DNA from: Prevotella sp. ne3005
GTDB taxonomy: Bacteria; Bacteroidota; Bacteroidia; Bacteroidales; Bacteroidaceae
Assembly (NCBI RefSeq): GCF_900110085.1
Contig: NZ_FOCK01000001.1
Span: 372,001-436,000, forward strand
Reading direction: 5' to 3'
DNA length: 64,000 nt
The notes beneath the pieces were generated by a model that had not been told where the DNA came from, made no database searches, and was given only the letters and a program-made list of their open reading frames with translations. Shown piece after piece: positions 10,618 to 20,230 of this stretch. Made by a program: the position numbers and the translations under genes. The stretch's first letter is position 1. Every line of letters begins with the position of its first letter.

Positions 10618-12102
10618 ATTTCCATGAATGAACACGCCCTTTCCCGTTGGTTTACCTGACAGCTTTCGCCCCTGGAGATCGTACCAAGGGGCGTCATCAA
10701 CATCTGCCTGCACATGATGGATGCCCGAGGCCTCCTTCATAAAATCGAAGGAGATGGTGCCATCGCTGGCCATCTGGATATTGGTGATGGGTTTCGACAT
10801 CAGCTTCAGACCATCGGTATTAGCTGTGAAGAGTGTCGCAGCCGGATTGGAGTCGTTGGTAAGACTCGCGTTAATCACCAGTGTCTCAGGATTGGTGTAA
10901 GGATATGCCGATGTGCTCAGATACTTATTGTGCAGATGTCCCTCATCAGCCCACTTACTATCATCTTTACCATCGTTTGTAGGATCCCAGAAACGATAGT
11001 CCTTACCATCGGCATGGAAAAGACTGTAACGATAATGGGTGTCGGAGATGTTCAGATTATTTTCCTTCCATTCGACATAATCGTAATCCACATGGAAGAT
11101 CAGCAAGCCATTGCCCGGACAGCCGATATCCCACCCCTTCTGTTGGCGATTCTCTAAAAGGTAATACTCATCGCGATTCGCAGGATTACGGATGATATAA
11201 GTATCCCCACCATCACTCAGAGGCTTCATGGCGGTAACAGTAGTGGCCGATGTCAGTTCAATAGGATCACCCCACTTGAGCATCATCTTCTCCATCGTAG
11301 AGAGGTTGGGTGGGCACCAGCCATAATTCGTATAGTTGCCACCGTCCATCAAGTCCCACTCATCTACCGCAGAAAAAGCTGTGGCAGAGCCCATAGGATA
11401 AACATCAGGTAGCCCCAAGGCATGAAAGAGTTCATGGAGGATGGTGCCGATACCGCATGAGGTGTCGTTCTTCCACAACTCACAGGTAATAGACGCTACC
11501 GTTGCGTTGACACCTCCAGGCAATTCCATTCCAAAGGTCCAGCCCGTATTAGGCCAGGTATAGCCTTTGTTTAGATTACCAGTATAGCCCGCAATGATGA
11601 AAAGCACCTGATCGACTTCGCCATCACCATCCCAGTCGTAGATAGAGAAATCGGTTGTCTCTGTCTCACACAACTTCTTAACAGCTTCACTCTTAATACC
11701 TTCACCATAATAATAACTACCATGTCCTCCAGCTTTAAGAGAATCAAGTTTCACTGGTCCATAGATATCAAACTTGATATTGAGGCGCCCTTCAGACTGG
11801 TCGCGAATATAGTCGGCCGCACAACCTAACCCCACGCCTTCGTTATAGCCTTTCTCGTTGAGAATGCGATGGTAGTAGTTCACTGGATCAGCCATCGAGA
11901 AGTCGGCATCACTACAGGCGACAAGTATGACAGGCTGGCGATAGGTTTTCTGAGGATCGAACGTCTTCACTTCAGGAACACTATACCGTGGTTGTTGACG
12001 AGTGCCTGCCTGTTCGGAAGGAGGGAAGCAAGAAAGACGCTGAGCGCTAGCTGTTATCACAGCCAGCGTCAGCATCAAACCTATCGTAAAAAGCCTTTTC
12101 AC
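10600..12102 (-). CDS. secreted M6-family metalloprotease domain protein
   Basis: The 500-residue protein has an N-terminal signal peptide (MKRLFTIGLMLTLAVITASA). A zinc-binding HELFHALGLPD motif places H223, E224, H227 and D233 as in M6 (immune inhibitor A-like) peptidases. A short C-terminal tail, WYDLQGRKLSGKPTGKG, resembles the end segment of many exported Prevotella proteins. The predicted start is GTG: the upstream low-complexity repeat runs into the gene and supplies this GTG, while the next in-frame ATG (residue 9) would cut the signal peptide. Only 20 bp separate it from the fumarase gene upstream. The substrate is unknown. Confidence 0.88.
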   Translation of the reverse strand: MKRLFTIGLMLTLAVITASAQRLSCFPPSEQAGTRQQPRYSVPEVKTFDPQKTYRQPVILVACSDADFSMADPVNYYHRILNEKGYNEGVGLGCAADYIRDQSEGRLNIKFDIYGPVKLDSLKAGGHGSYYYGEGIKSEAVKKLCETETTDFSIYDWDGDGEVDQVLFIIAGYTGNLNKGYTWPNTGWTFGMELPGGVNATVASITCELWKNDTSCGIGTILHELFHALGLPDVYPMGSATAFSAVDEWDLMDGGNYTNYGWCPPNLSTMEKMMLKWGDPIELTSATTVTAMKPLSDGGDTYIIRNPANRDEYYLLENRQQKGWDIGCPGNGLLIFHVDYDYVEWKENNLNISDTHYRYSLFHADGKDYRFWDPTNDGKDDSKWADEGHLHNKYLSTSAYPYTNPETLVINASLTNDSNPAATLFTANTDGLKLMSKPITNIQMASDGTISFDFMKEASGIHHVQADVDDAPWYDLQGRKLSGKPTGKGVFIHGNKKVAF

Positions 12103-12133
12103 CTTTTTACTTTTTTACCTTTTTACTTTTTCA
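12096..12133. repeat. AT-rich repeat (AAAGGTAAAA family) bridging two genes
   Basis: Tandem variants of CTTTTTACC/CTTTTTTACT fill the whole gap. The block contributes the GTG start of the M6 protease gene and the last codons and TAA stop of the fumarase gene (PVKK-stop). Confidence 0.8.
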
Positions 12134-13772
12134 CTGGGCACCAGGGCTTCAGTGTCTTGAAGAAGTCATTACCCTTGTCGTCCACGAGGATGAAGGCGGG
12201 GAAGTCCTCTACCTCAATCTTCCATACAGCCTCCATACCGAGCTCAGGATACTCTACGCACTCAATGCTCTTGATAGAGCTCTGTGAGAGCACAGCAGCC
12301 ACACCACCGATAGTACCGAGGTAGAAACCGCCATGCTTCTTACAAGCCTCTGTCACCACGTCAGAGCGGTTACCCTTGGCAATCATCACGAGGGATGCAC
12401 CGTTAGCCTGGAACTCATCCACATAGGGATCCATACGGTTGGCGGTGGTGGGACCCATCGAACCACAAGGATAGCCCTCTGGTGTCTTGGCAGGTCCGGC
12501 ATACAGCACAGGATACTTCTTGAAGTAGTCGGGCATACCCTCACCAGCATCCAGACGGGCCTTCAGCTTAGCGTGAGCAATATCACGAGCCACAATGATG
12601 GTACCCTTCAGGTTCACACGAGTAGAGACAGGATACTTGCTCAGCTCCTTGCGTACGGCATCGATGCCCTCGTTCAGGTCGATCTCGATACCCTTGCCAC
12701 CTTCACCCGGCTTGCGCAGCTCCTCAGGGATCAGCTCTGTGGGGTTGCTGTCCATCTTCTCGAGCCAGATACCGTCAGCATTGATCTTAGCCTTGATATT
12801 TCTATCTGCAGAGCAACTGACGCCCATACCAATCGGACAAGAGGCACCATGACGAGGCAGACGAACCACGCGGATATCGTGAGCCAGGTACTTACCACCA
12901 AACTGAGCACCCAGACCAATCTTCTGAGCCTCCTTGATGAGCTTCTGCTCGAGATCAACATCACGGAAAGCACGACCGGTCTCATCACCGGTTGTAGGCA
13001 GACCGTCGTAGTACTTGATCGAAGCCAGCTTCACGGTGAGCAGGTTCTTCTCAGCCGATGTGCCACCAATCACGAAGGCGATGTGGTATGGAGGACAAGC
13101 TGCAGTACCCAGACTCTTCATCTTCTCTACCAGGAACGGGATGAGCGTACCCTCGTTCTGGATGGTAGCCTTGGTCATGGGATAGAAGTAGGTCTTATTG
13201 GCCGAGCCACCACCCTTAGCCACCATCACAAACTTATACTCAGCACCCCCTGTTGCCTCGATATCAATCTGGGCAGGCAGGTTGCAACGGGTGTTCACCT
13301 CGTCATACATGTTCAGAGGTGCATTCTGAGAGTAGCGCAGGTTGTCCTGGGTAAAGGTGTTGAACACGCCCAGACTCAACGCCTCCTCATCCTCAAAACC
13401 GGTCCAGATCTGCTGTCCCTTCTCACCGTGGATGATGGCAGTACCCGTATCCTGACAGAAAGGCAGGATACCCTTGGCAGCCACCTCGGCATTGCGCAGG
13501 AACTGCAGGGCCACGTACTTATCATTCTCAGAGGCCTCAGGATCGGTCAGGATCTTAGCCACCTGTTCGTTGTGCTCCCTACGCAGCATGAACTCCACAT
13601 CGTGGAAAGCCTGCTGGGCCAAAAGGGTCAGGGCCTCCTTAGAGACCTTCACGATTGTCTTACCTTCAAACTCTGACGTTGTCACGCCTTCCTTACTCAA
13701 CAGACGATACTCTGTCTTGTCCTCGCCCACCTGAAACATCGGGGCATACTTAAATTCTACTGTCTTAGCCAT
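12123..13772 (-). CDS. class I (iron-sulfur) fumarate hydratase
   Basis: 549 residues, the FumA/FumB length, with the alpha-type and beta-type regions fused. It interconverts fumarate and malate in the cytosol and depends on an oxygen-sensitive [4Fe-4S] cluster. Cluster cysteines can be placed by spacing at C106 (LPFCQDTG), C226 (TAACPPYH) and C320 (GVSCSADRN), close to the positions known in E. coli FumA. In Prevotella-like anaerobes this enzyme serves the reductive branch to succinate. The C-terminal PVKK is encoded by the adjacent repeat. A low-complexity repeat also separates it from the M16 gene upstream. Confidence 0.95.
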   Translation of the reverse strand: MAKTVEFKYAPMFQVGEDKTEYRLLSKEGVTTSEFEGKTIVKVSKEALTLLAQQAFHDVEFMLRREHNEQVAKILTDPEASENDKYVALQFLRNAEVAAKGILPFCQDTGTAIIHGEKGQQIWTGFEDEEALSLGVFNTFTQDNLRYSQNAPLNMYDEVNTRCNLPAQIDIEATGGAEYKFVMVAKGGGSANKTYFYPMTKATIQNEGTLIPFLVEKMKSLGTAACPPYHIAFVIGGTSAEKNLLTVKLASIKYYDGLPTTGDETGRAFRDVDLEQKLIKEAQKIGLGAQFGGKYLAHDIRVVRLPRHGASCPIGMGVSCSADRNIKAKINADGIWLEKMDSNPTELIPEELRKPGEGGKGIEIDLNEGIDAVRKELSKYPVSTRVNLKGTIIVARDIAHAKLKARLDAGEGMPDYFKKYPVLYAGPAKTPEGYPCGSMGPTTANRMDPYVDEFQANGASLVMIAKGNRSDVVTEACKKHGGFYLGTIGGVAAVLSQSSIKSIECVEYPELGMEAVWKIEVEDFPAFILVDDKGNDFFKTLKPWCPVKK

Positions 13773-13795
13773 AAACGTATTTGTTTAATAATATT

Positions 13796-13828
13796 CAATT
13801 TTCAATCTTCAATCTTCAATCTTCAATA
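13796..13828. repeat. TTCAATCTTCAA tandem repeat
   Basis: About four 9-10 bp units of TTCAATYTTC occupy the gap. The TGA stop of the M16 peptidase gene lies inside the block. Confidence 0.75.
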
Positions 13829-16726
13829 TCCAAACACTTCTTCTGTTGTGAGTCGGCGGATGGGGCCGATCTTCTCCAAGGCCTTCATATCCAACTCCTT
13901 CTCATCACCGAGAATCAGGTAGCGGAGGGGCTTCCCTGCCATGTTCGCCTTCTCGAAATCAACCATATCCTTCAACTGAACGGTCTTCAGGTCCTCATAG
14001 ATCTTCTTGTTCAGGTCGAAGTCGAGGCCCAAATCCTTCATCGCGTGCCAATGGTTGATGATGCCCATCTTCGTGGTACGCAGGCTGGCCAACTGCTTGG
14101 TGAGTCCCTCCTTGGCAATCTGGAAAGCCGTCTCACTGGCGGGCATCTCATCCGTAATCTTTTTGAAGTGGTTGATGCAGTCCATCATCTTATCGTTCTG
14201 GGTGATGATATGGGTATAGAAACTCTCCTTCTCACCCACTCTGCCAGCACGGCTATAATAAGCCGAAGCATTATAGGCGAGGCCACGGGCCTCACGCATC
14301 TCCTGGAACACGATACCATTCATGCCCCCACCGAAATATTCATTGAATACAGCCTGAACAGCAGCCTCATCGATATGCCAATCACGATTCTCATTATGGT
14401 ATGCGCGCATGTAGATATTCTTAGCATCGAAAGGTGCAATCCAAACCTCATTCTGCTGGGCCACCTGCTTCTCGTAATGCTTGTTCTGAGGTACAGCCTG
14501 AAGCTGTTTGGCGGTCTGGTGGGTCTTATTGATGATGGCAGTCAGTTCTTTCACATCCATCGGACCATAGTAGTTCACGCTGTGCTCATAGGTACTGAGG
14601 TTCTTGATCAGATCCACAAACACCTGGGGCTGGGTTTCTTTCAGCTCCTGCTCACTCACGAGGTCGCGATAGGCATTACGCGGTCCCATGATACCATACT
14701 GACAGAGGAATGCGTAATAGAAACGCTGGTCTTTCTTATCATCCTCACGCTCCTTCAGGATACGCTTGACGAGCGTCTCGTAGGCTTTCTGATCCACCTG
14801 GGCATGGTTCAACACCTCCTCCAACAAAGCCAGGGCAGGCTGCATATTCTCGTTCAGACCACTCAGGTTGACGGTGATGACATTCTCCCCGACATTTGTA
14901 TAGAAACTACAAGCCAGCTCATAGAACTTCTGCTGGATCTCAGCAGCCGACAGCTTGTCAGTACCCAGGAAATCCAGATACTCTGTAGACACGTCATAAC
15001 GCTTGTCTGCACTCTGGCCAAACTCATAACGGAACGTCAACTGGAACAGTCCGTTCTCTTCATTCTTCACATAATACAGCGGCAGACCTTTTTTGACCTC
15101 AGTCTTGGTCATATCCTTCTGGAAATCCACAAACTTCGGCTGGATAGGCTCCACCTTGGCGTTCTGGATATCCTTCACAAACTGACTCATCATATCACGA
15201 TTGGCAGGAATCGGCGTGATGGCGGGCTTGTCGATCTTCTTCTGTGTAGAGTCGATGCCCTGCTTCTTATACACCACCACATAGCCATCGGTAAAGAAGT
15301 GGTTGGCGAAGTCGACAATCTCCTGCTTCGTGATTTTAGAGATACGGTCGATGCTCTCCACCTCCTGTTTCCATTCCACCTCATTGATAAAGGCTTGTAC
15401 AAACATATTGGCCCGTCCGCGGTTACTCTCCAGCAACTGGTAGTGGCTGCGCTTCTTATTATTGATGATGCTGGGCAGCAGGTTGTCGGGGAAGTCACCC
15501 TTCTTCAACTTGTCAATCTCAGCAAGCATCAAGGTTTTCACCTCATCGAGGCTCTGTCCCTGCTTCGGCGTACCCAGCAGGAAGAATGCCCCATGATCGT
15601 GCAGCAGTTCAGAGCCACCCACAGCGCGCATCACCTTCATGGTCTGGTTCAGGTCCAGGTCGAAGAGACCTGCACGCCCATTGCTCAGCACATCTTCCAT
15701 CAGATTAAGGGTATCAGCCTGAAGGGTATTAGCCTGTTTGGCGCGCCATCCCATCCAGATCTGCTCAGCCTCCTGTCCTACGATCGTGGTATCCTGAGGC
15801 TGGTTCAGTGGAGGCAGCGCAGCAAAGGTGGGCTGCTTCACGTCTGCACCGGGTTTCCAGCCACTAAAATACTTCTCGATGATGGCAATGGTCTTGTCAG
15901 GGTCAAAGTCACCTGCCATACAGATGGCCACATTGTTGGGGCGATACCACTTATTGAAATAGTTCTTGATATTCGTGATCGAGGGGTTCTTCAGATGCTC
16001 CTGCGTACCGATGGTGGTCTGTGTGCCATAGGGATGGTTAGGCCAGAGCATCTTCGAGATGGTGTAGAACAGCTTGCGCTGGTCTTGCGACAGACCGATG
16101 TTATACTCCTCGTACACAGCCTCCAGTTCGGTGTGGAAGCCACGGATCACCATGTTCTGGAACCTGTCACTCTGGATCTTGGCCCAGTTCTCGATCTCGT
16201 TCGAGGGGATATCCTCCGTATAACAGGTCACATCGTTCGAAGTATAGGCATTCGTTCCCTCAGCACCGATGGCAGCCATCAGTTTGTCATACTCATTGGG
16301 AATGAAATACTGGGCAGCCACCTGCGAGACAGAGTCAATCTCGTGGTAAGCCTGCTTACGCGCCTGTGGATCGGTCAGTTTACGATAAGCCTCGTAGCGC
16401 TGTTCAATCTCAGCCAGCAACGGAGCCTCTGCCTCGGGGTTATTCGTACCAAACTGTTTCGTACCCTTAAACATCAGGTGCTCCAGATAGTGAGCCAGTC
16501 CTGTGGTCTCTGCAGGATCGTTCTTCGAACCGGTCCTCACCGCAATAAAGGTCTGGATCCTCGGTTTCTCCGGATTGACCGACAAATACACCTTCAACCC
16601 ATTCTCCAGTGTATAGATGCGCGTCTGCATCTTATCCCCCGGCACTGTGACATAGTCACGTGCCGTTAAAGGTGAAAAGGTAAAAAGGTAAAAAAGTAAA
16701 ACAGACAAATACTTCATATTCTTCAT
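13823..16726 (-). CDS. exported M16 (pitrilysin/insulinase) zinc peptidase
   Basis: 967 residues with two M16 halves. The N-terminal half has the inverted zinc motif HYLEH (H79, E82, H83). The second half (from about residue 530) resembles a catalytically inactive partner domain. An N-terminal signal peptide directs it to the periplasm or surface. The hydrophobic core of that signal ([11 protein letters not shown], residues 10-20) is encoded by the same AT-rich repeat found in nearby spacers. It lies 15 bp downstream of the DUF4954 gene and upstream of fumarase, so a shared transcript is likely. Confidence 0.93.
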   Translation of the reverse strand: MKNMKYLSVLLFYLFTFSPLTARDYVTVPGDKMQTRIYTLENGLKVYLSVNPEKPRIQTFIAVRTGSKNDPAETTGLAHYLEHLMFKGTKQFGTNNPEAEAPLLAEIEQRYEAYRKLTDPQARKQAYHEIDSVSQVAAQYFIPNEYDKLMAAIGAEGTNAYTSNDVTCYTEDIPSNEIENWAKIQSDRFQNMVIRGFHTELEAVYEEYNIGLSQDQRKLFYTISKMLWPNHPYGTQTTIGTQEHLKNPSITNIKNYFNKWYRPNNVAICMAGDFDPDKTIAIIEKYFSGWKPGADVKQPTFAALPPLNQPQDTTIVGQEAEQIWMGWRAKQANTLQADTLNLMEDVLSNGRAGLFDLDLNQTMKVMRAVGGSELLHDHGAFFLLGTPKQGQSLDEVKTLMLAEIDKLKKGDFPDNLLPSIINNKKRSHYQLLESNRGRANMFVQAFINEVEWKQEVESIDRISKITKQEIVDFANHFFTDGYVVVYKKQGIDSTQKKIDKPAITPIPANRDMMSQFVKDIQNAKVEPIQPKFVDFQKDMTKTEVKKGLPLYYVKNEENGLFQLTFRYEFGQSADKRYDVSTEYLDFLGTDKLSAAEIQQKFYELACSFYTNVGENVITVNLSGLNENMQPALALLEEVLNHAQVDQKAYETLVKRILKEREDDKKDQRFYYAFLCQYGIMGPRNAYRDLVSEQELKETQPQVFVDLIKNLSTYEHSVNYYGPMDVKELTAIINKTHQTAKQLQAVPQNKHYEKQVAQQNEVWIAPFDAKNIYMRAYHNENRDWHIDEAAVQAVFNEYFGGGMNGIVFQEMREARGLAYNASAYYSRAGRVGEKESFYTHIITQNDKMMDCINHFKKITDEMPASETAFQIAKEGLTKQLASLRTTKMGIINHWHAMKDLGLDFDLNKKIYEDLKTVQLKDMVDFEKANMAGKPLRYLILGDEKELDMKALEKIGPIRRLTTEEVFGY
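16667..16701. repeat. AAAGGTAAAA repeat inside the M16 signal-peptide codons
   Basis: The units GGTGAAAAGGTAAAAAGG and AAAAAAGTAAAA are the same low-complexity family as at 12.1, 20.1 and 21.0 kb. Here they lie in frame at codons 10-20 of the peptidase. Confidence 0.8.
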
Positions 16727-16741
16727 TTTGTTTCTATTTTA

Positions 16742-18595
16742 TTAATTTTCGTAATCTATTTCGTGGTCTAATTTTTCGACAAACTCATCGAAAACCTCCT
16801 TATCCACATCACCCATGGCGTACTCCTTCTCTGCATCCTTGCGGATCTCTGCAATCCAGGCACGGCGGGCCTTCACATAATCCTCACGAATACGCTCACA
16901 GGCTGCAGCATCGAGTTCCTCGAGATGATAGTAGTCGAGAATCATCTGATAACTCCATGCCCAACGGTACTCAGGGTAGTTATTATTAATCTCCGAGAAG
17001 CGATCCAGCACCTGCTGGATGTTATCGATGGCTCCGCTCTTGATATCATCAATCAGGCGCAGCTCCTCACTCTCAGGCAACAGCAGACCACTCAGGTCCA
17101 CCCATTTACCCTTACCGATAGAGCTCACCGGCTGTCCGATATACCCCTCCTTCTGGGCACGCTTCAATACAGCACCCATATAGATTCTCAGGGCGATATC
17201 GTAATACTTCTGTCCCTTACGCAACGACGAGGCATTGATCACATACTCATGGAAGTTATAGGTCGACACGTTGTCACCCGAAGCCTCCCGCAGGGCCTTC
17301 AGGATATTGATACCCTCCATGATCTCACCCACGGTGAAAGGCGAGAGCCAGTCGAAGTTAATGATACTCTTCTTCGACTGCTTACTGCGCTTGTCACGCT
17401 TCGGCCATTTCTTGATATCACGATAGAGACCCACCGTCGTGATGTTACGCCCAGGCACGAGATAACAGTCGTCTCCATAGGCCACCAGATAGGAGAAGGG
17501 CAGGTTACGGGTATCAGGATGGTGCATCAGCTTACCAAAACAGACACTGAACGCGCCGATGGTGGCAGGCATCAGCACATAGGCACCCGAGGCGGTCTTC
17601 GTACCACGCTCCAGGGTGCCGTAATGCAACGGCCCCATCTTATAGGCATGGTTCGAGAAGTTGGTATTCGAACCGGCATTATAGAACGAGAACTCACCGC
17701 CAATCAACAGGGAGCTCTTATGGTGCGAAGCCGAGAACGGGCCGCAGAAGGCAGCACAGGCCTCACCATTGGCCATAAACGAGTTGGCAAAGAAGAGGCT
17801 GGCCTCAGCCGTAAAGCCGTTGGTAATCTGACAAGCCTCACCCACGAAACAGTCCTGCATCTTCACCGAGTTGTTGATCGAGCAACCGTCACAGATAATC
17901 GAGTTCTCACAGATCACACCCGTACCGATAAACACAGGGGCATCCATCGAACTCATCACCGTACACTCACTCAGGCGGGCAGCACCACTGATCTCACAGT
18001 CACCCTTGATGATGGTATTCGTGATATCCTTGGCATTGATGATCTTCACATTATTACCGATATAGCCACGGTCAGGACGCGATACGCGCAACTCATCCTC
18101 AATCATCTGTTGCAGACGCTGTTTCAGAGCCTTATCGCGCTCATGCTTCACCATCAGCGAAGCCACCTGACTGTTCAGTTCACGGAAGATGGTCACATTA
18201 CCATCACCCATCTCGTTGAGCACGGAGATCACCGACCCCTCGCCATAAGTCGCATCGTCAGTAGTCTCCAACGTACAGATATTCGAGATATAACAGTCGT
18301 TACCGATGGTATAGTTATTGATATAGTTACCCACCTTCTCAATCAGGCAGTCGTTACCCACTGTGACATTCCTCAGGGTAGCATCATTGATACCAGAGTG
18401 CTTCACAAAGCCCTTGCTCACCTCCACCATCTTATGGAAGGAGCCCAGGCGGATATCACCATAGAAGATGACGCGATGGAAGTTATAAGGCTTAAAATCG
18501 TCAGCCACCATCACTCGCTGCCAGTCCTCTGCCCAACTGACGTTATGTTCCAAAACCTCAATCTCGTCTTGCGTTAAGTTTCTGTAATTATTCAT
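16742..18595 (-). CDS. DUF4954 family protein with left-handed beta-helix repeats
   Basis: 617 residues. Hexapeptide-like repeats run from about residue 60 to 330 (VGNDCLIEKVG, IGNDCYISNI, IGNNVKIIN, GTGVICENSIICDG), which predicts a left-handed parallel beta-helix like sugar acyl- and nucleotidyltransferases. The C-terminal 250 residues are helical and charged. There is no signal peptide. The family is widespread in Bacteroidota and has no settled function that I know of; a role in nucleotide-sugar chemistry is only a guess from the fold. Confidence 0.85.
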   Translation of the reverse strand: MNNYRNLTQDEIEVLEHNVSWAEDWQRVMVADDFKPYNFHRVIFYGDIRLGSFHKMVEVSKGFVKHSGINDATLRNVTVGNDCLIEKVGNYINNYTIGNDCYISNICTLETTDDATYGEGSVISVLNEMGDGNVTIFRELNSQVASLMVKHERDKALKQRLQQMIEDELRVSRPDRGYIGNNVKIINAKDITNTIIKGDCEISGAARLSECTVMSSMDAPVFIGTGVICENSIICDGCSINNSVKMQDCFVGEACQITNGFTAEASLFFANSFMANGEACAAFCGPFSASHHKSSLLIGGEFSFYNAGSNTNFSNHAYKMGPLHYGTLERGTKTASGAYVLMPATIGAFSVCFGKLMHHPDTRNLPFSYLVAYGDDCYLVPGRNITTVGLYRDIKKWPKRDKRSKQSKKSIINFDWLSPFTVGEIMEGINILKALREASGDNVSTYNFHEYVINASSLRKGQKYYDIALRIYMGAVLKRAQKEGYIGQPVSSIGKGKWVDLSGLLLPESEELRLIDDIKSGAIDNIQQVLDRFSEINNNYPEYRWAWSYQMILDYYHLEELDAAACERIREDYVKARRAWIAEIRKDAEKEYAMGDVDKEVFDEFVEKLDHEIDYEN

Positions 18596-18606
18596 ACTTT
18601 TTATTC

Positions 18607-18757
18607 TTTATGCATTAAGCTTTAATCTTTAAGCTTTAATTTTACTTTTTTACTTTTTCGCTCGGCTTTGCCGCTTGGCTCCGCAAAGAATTTTCAAATC
18701 ATAAAGCTTAAAGCTCAAAGCTCAAAGCTTAATGTTTCAATCTTCAATCTTCAATTG
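18607..18757. repeat. composite repeat block between DUF4954 gene and hflX
   Basis: Four repeat types follow one another: AAGCTTTAATCTTTAAGC, TTTTACTTTTTTACT, the GCTCGGCTTTGCCGCTTGGC motif (18660-18679), and AAGCTCAAAGC plus TTCAATCTTC units. The last of these encodes the final residues and stop of hflX (SIED-stop). Confidence 0.8.
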
Positions 18758-20066
18758 AATAAAGAAAGTCATTATACGGATACTTCTGTACGTGGAGTTC
18801 GCGCACGCGCTTGTAAAGCGTCTCGCGCAACTCATCGATATTCTCTTTCTTCTTCGCCGAAATAAAGAGGGGGGTGGTTGGGCGGGGAAGTTTCCCCATC
18901 CAGGTCTTCTTAAGCTCCTCGAGTGAGATATTCTCCTTCCCCATGGGTGTCAGGTCATCCTCCTCCTTCGGAGTCCACGTATAGGCATCTATCTTATTAA
19001 ACACCAGCATGGCGGGTTTGTCGGCACAGCCCAGTTCCTTCAGGGTCTCCTCCACCACACGTATCTGGTCCTCGAAGTCGGGATGCGAGATATCCACCAC
19101 ATGCACCAGCAGATCGGCCTCACGCACCTCGTCGAGGGTACTCTTAAAACTCTCCACCAGGTCAGAGGGCAACTTACGGATAAACCCGACGGTATCAGCC
19201 AACAGGAACGGCAGGTTGTCGATGGTCATCTTTCTCACCGTCGTGTCGAGGGTGGCGAAGAGCTTATTCTCTGCAAACACCTCACTCTTGGCCAACAGGT
19301 TCATCATCGTACTCTTACCCACGTTGGTATAGCCCACCAGTGCCACACGGATCAGTCTGCCACGGTTCTTGCGTTGGGTGGTCTTCTGTTTGTCAATCTC
19401 TGCCAGACGCTGTTTCAACAAGGTGATACGCTGCAGGATGATTCTTCGGTCCATCTCCAACTGGGTCTCACCTGGGCCACGCAGACCCACAGAACCCTTA
19501 CCGCCTCCGGAGCCAGATCCACCACCTTGTCGTTCCAGGTGGGTCCACAGTCTCTGCAGTCGGGGTAGCATATAGCGATGCTGGGCCAGTTCCACCTGAG
19601 CCTTCGCCTCTGCGGTCTGGGCCCTCATGGCAAAAATATCCAGAATCAGGGAGGTCCTGTCCAGGATCTTCACCTGCAGCTCCTGTTCGATATTCCGGAT
19701 CTGCTTGGCACTCAGTTCATCGTCAAAGATTACCATACCCACAGGCTGTGGGGCGTTCGTCTCGTCCAACAGGCCCTCAGCAAAGAGCTGGGCATCCTGT
19801 TGATCCAGCCAGTCGTCATAGGCGTCCTGGCACTGTTTGATATATTGCTTGATTTCCTGCAGTTTTCCACTCCCCACATAGGTGGTCTGACTGGGTCCTC
19901 CCACCTTCTGGGTAAAGCGTTTCACAGTCACAGCCCCAGCCGTGTCTGCAAGAAACTCCAGTTCATCCAGATATTCCTTGGTCTTGGCCTCGTCCTGCTC
20001 CTTGGTGATCAGTCCCACCAGCACCGCAGTCTCCGCCTTCGCCTCTGATATTACAAATTCCTTCAT
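18744..20066 (-). CDS. hflX: ribosome-associated GTPase HflX
   Basis: 440 residues. The N-terminal HflX domain, glycine-rich linker (GGGSGSGGGKGSVGLRG) and TRAFAC GTPase domain are visible: G1 GYTNVGKS, G3 DTVGF, G4 NKID. HflX splits stalled ribosomes under stress. The -7 box TAACTTTG sits just upstream of the start, but the place where a -33 would lie is filled by AAAAGGTAAAA repeats. The C-terminus runs into a repeat block, which sets the stop codon. Confidence 0.95.
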   Translation of the reverse strand: MKEFVISEAKAETAVLVGLITKEQDEAKTKEYLDELEFLADTAGAVTVKRFTQKVGGPSQTTYVGSGKLQEIKQYIKQCQDAYDDWLDQQDAQLFAEGLLDETNAPQPVGMVIFDDELSAKQIRNIEQELQVKILDRTSLILDIFAMRAQTAEAKAQVELAQHRYMLPRLQRLWTHLERQGGGSGSGGGKGSVGLRGPGETQLEMDRRIILQRITLLKQRLAEIDKQKTTQRKNRGRLIRVALVGYTNVGKSTMMNLLAKSEVFAENKLFATLDTTVRKMTIDNLPFLLADTVGFIRKLPSDLVESFKSTLDEVREADLLVHVVDISHPDFEDQIRVVEETLKELGCADKPAMLVFNKIDAYTWTPKEEDDLTPMGKENISLEELKKTWMGKLPRPTTPLFISAKKKENIDELRETLYKRVRELHVQKYPYNDFLYSIED

Positions 20067-20074
20067 ACTGCATG

Positions 20075-20082
20075 CAAAGTTA
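20075..20082 (-). promoter_or_regulatory. -7 element of the hflX promoter
   Basis: TAACTTTG on the minus strand, 9 nt before the ATG, so any leader is very short. No TTTG is seen at the expected distance because AT-rich repeats lie there. Confidence 0.5.
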
Positions 20083-20087
20083 CGAAT

Positions 20088-20176
20088 AAAAGTAAAAAGG
20101 TAAAAAAGTAAAAAGGTAAAAAAAATAAAAAACGCCCTCTTTAACTCCTTTTAACTCCTTTACTCCTTTATCTCCT
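20088..20176. repeat. AAAGGTAAAA block followed by TTAACTCCTT tandem repeat
   Basis: Units of GTAAAAAGGTAAAAAA are followed from 20141 by TTAACTCCTTTTAACTCC and shorter variants. The block fills the divergent space between hflX and nagB. Confidence 0.75.
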
Positions 20177-20187
20177 AAAAAAAATTG

Positions 20188-20195
20188 TACTTTTG
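20188..20195 (+). promoter_or_regulatory. -7 element of the nagB promoter
   Basis: TACTTTTG fits TAnnTTTG, 35 nt before the ATG. A weak TTTA at 20167-20170 could act as -33. Confidence 0.6.
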
Positions 20196-20230
20196 CACCA
20201 AATATTTTATAACCAAAAACAAAAATCATT

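Noticed and set aside
12333..13676. A 447-codon plus-strand open frame opposite the fumarase gene
   Set aside because: Fumarase is unambiguous on the other strand; the antisense product has no recognisable feature.
13781..16669. A 962-codon open frame on the plus strand, opposite the M16 peptidase gene
   Set aside because: It mirrors a well-supported gene with signal peptide and HYLEH motif. Its translation is a His/Leu-rich string with no domain. Codon bias keeps the antisense frame open.
16925..18577. A 550-codon plus-strand open frame opposite the DUF4954 gene
   Set aside because: Same artefact: the complementary strand has clear beta-helix repeats, while this frame gives a His/Thr/Arg-rich sequence without family features.
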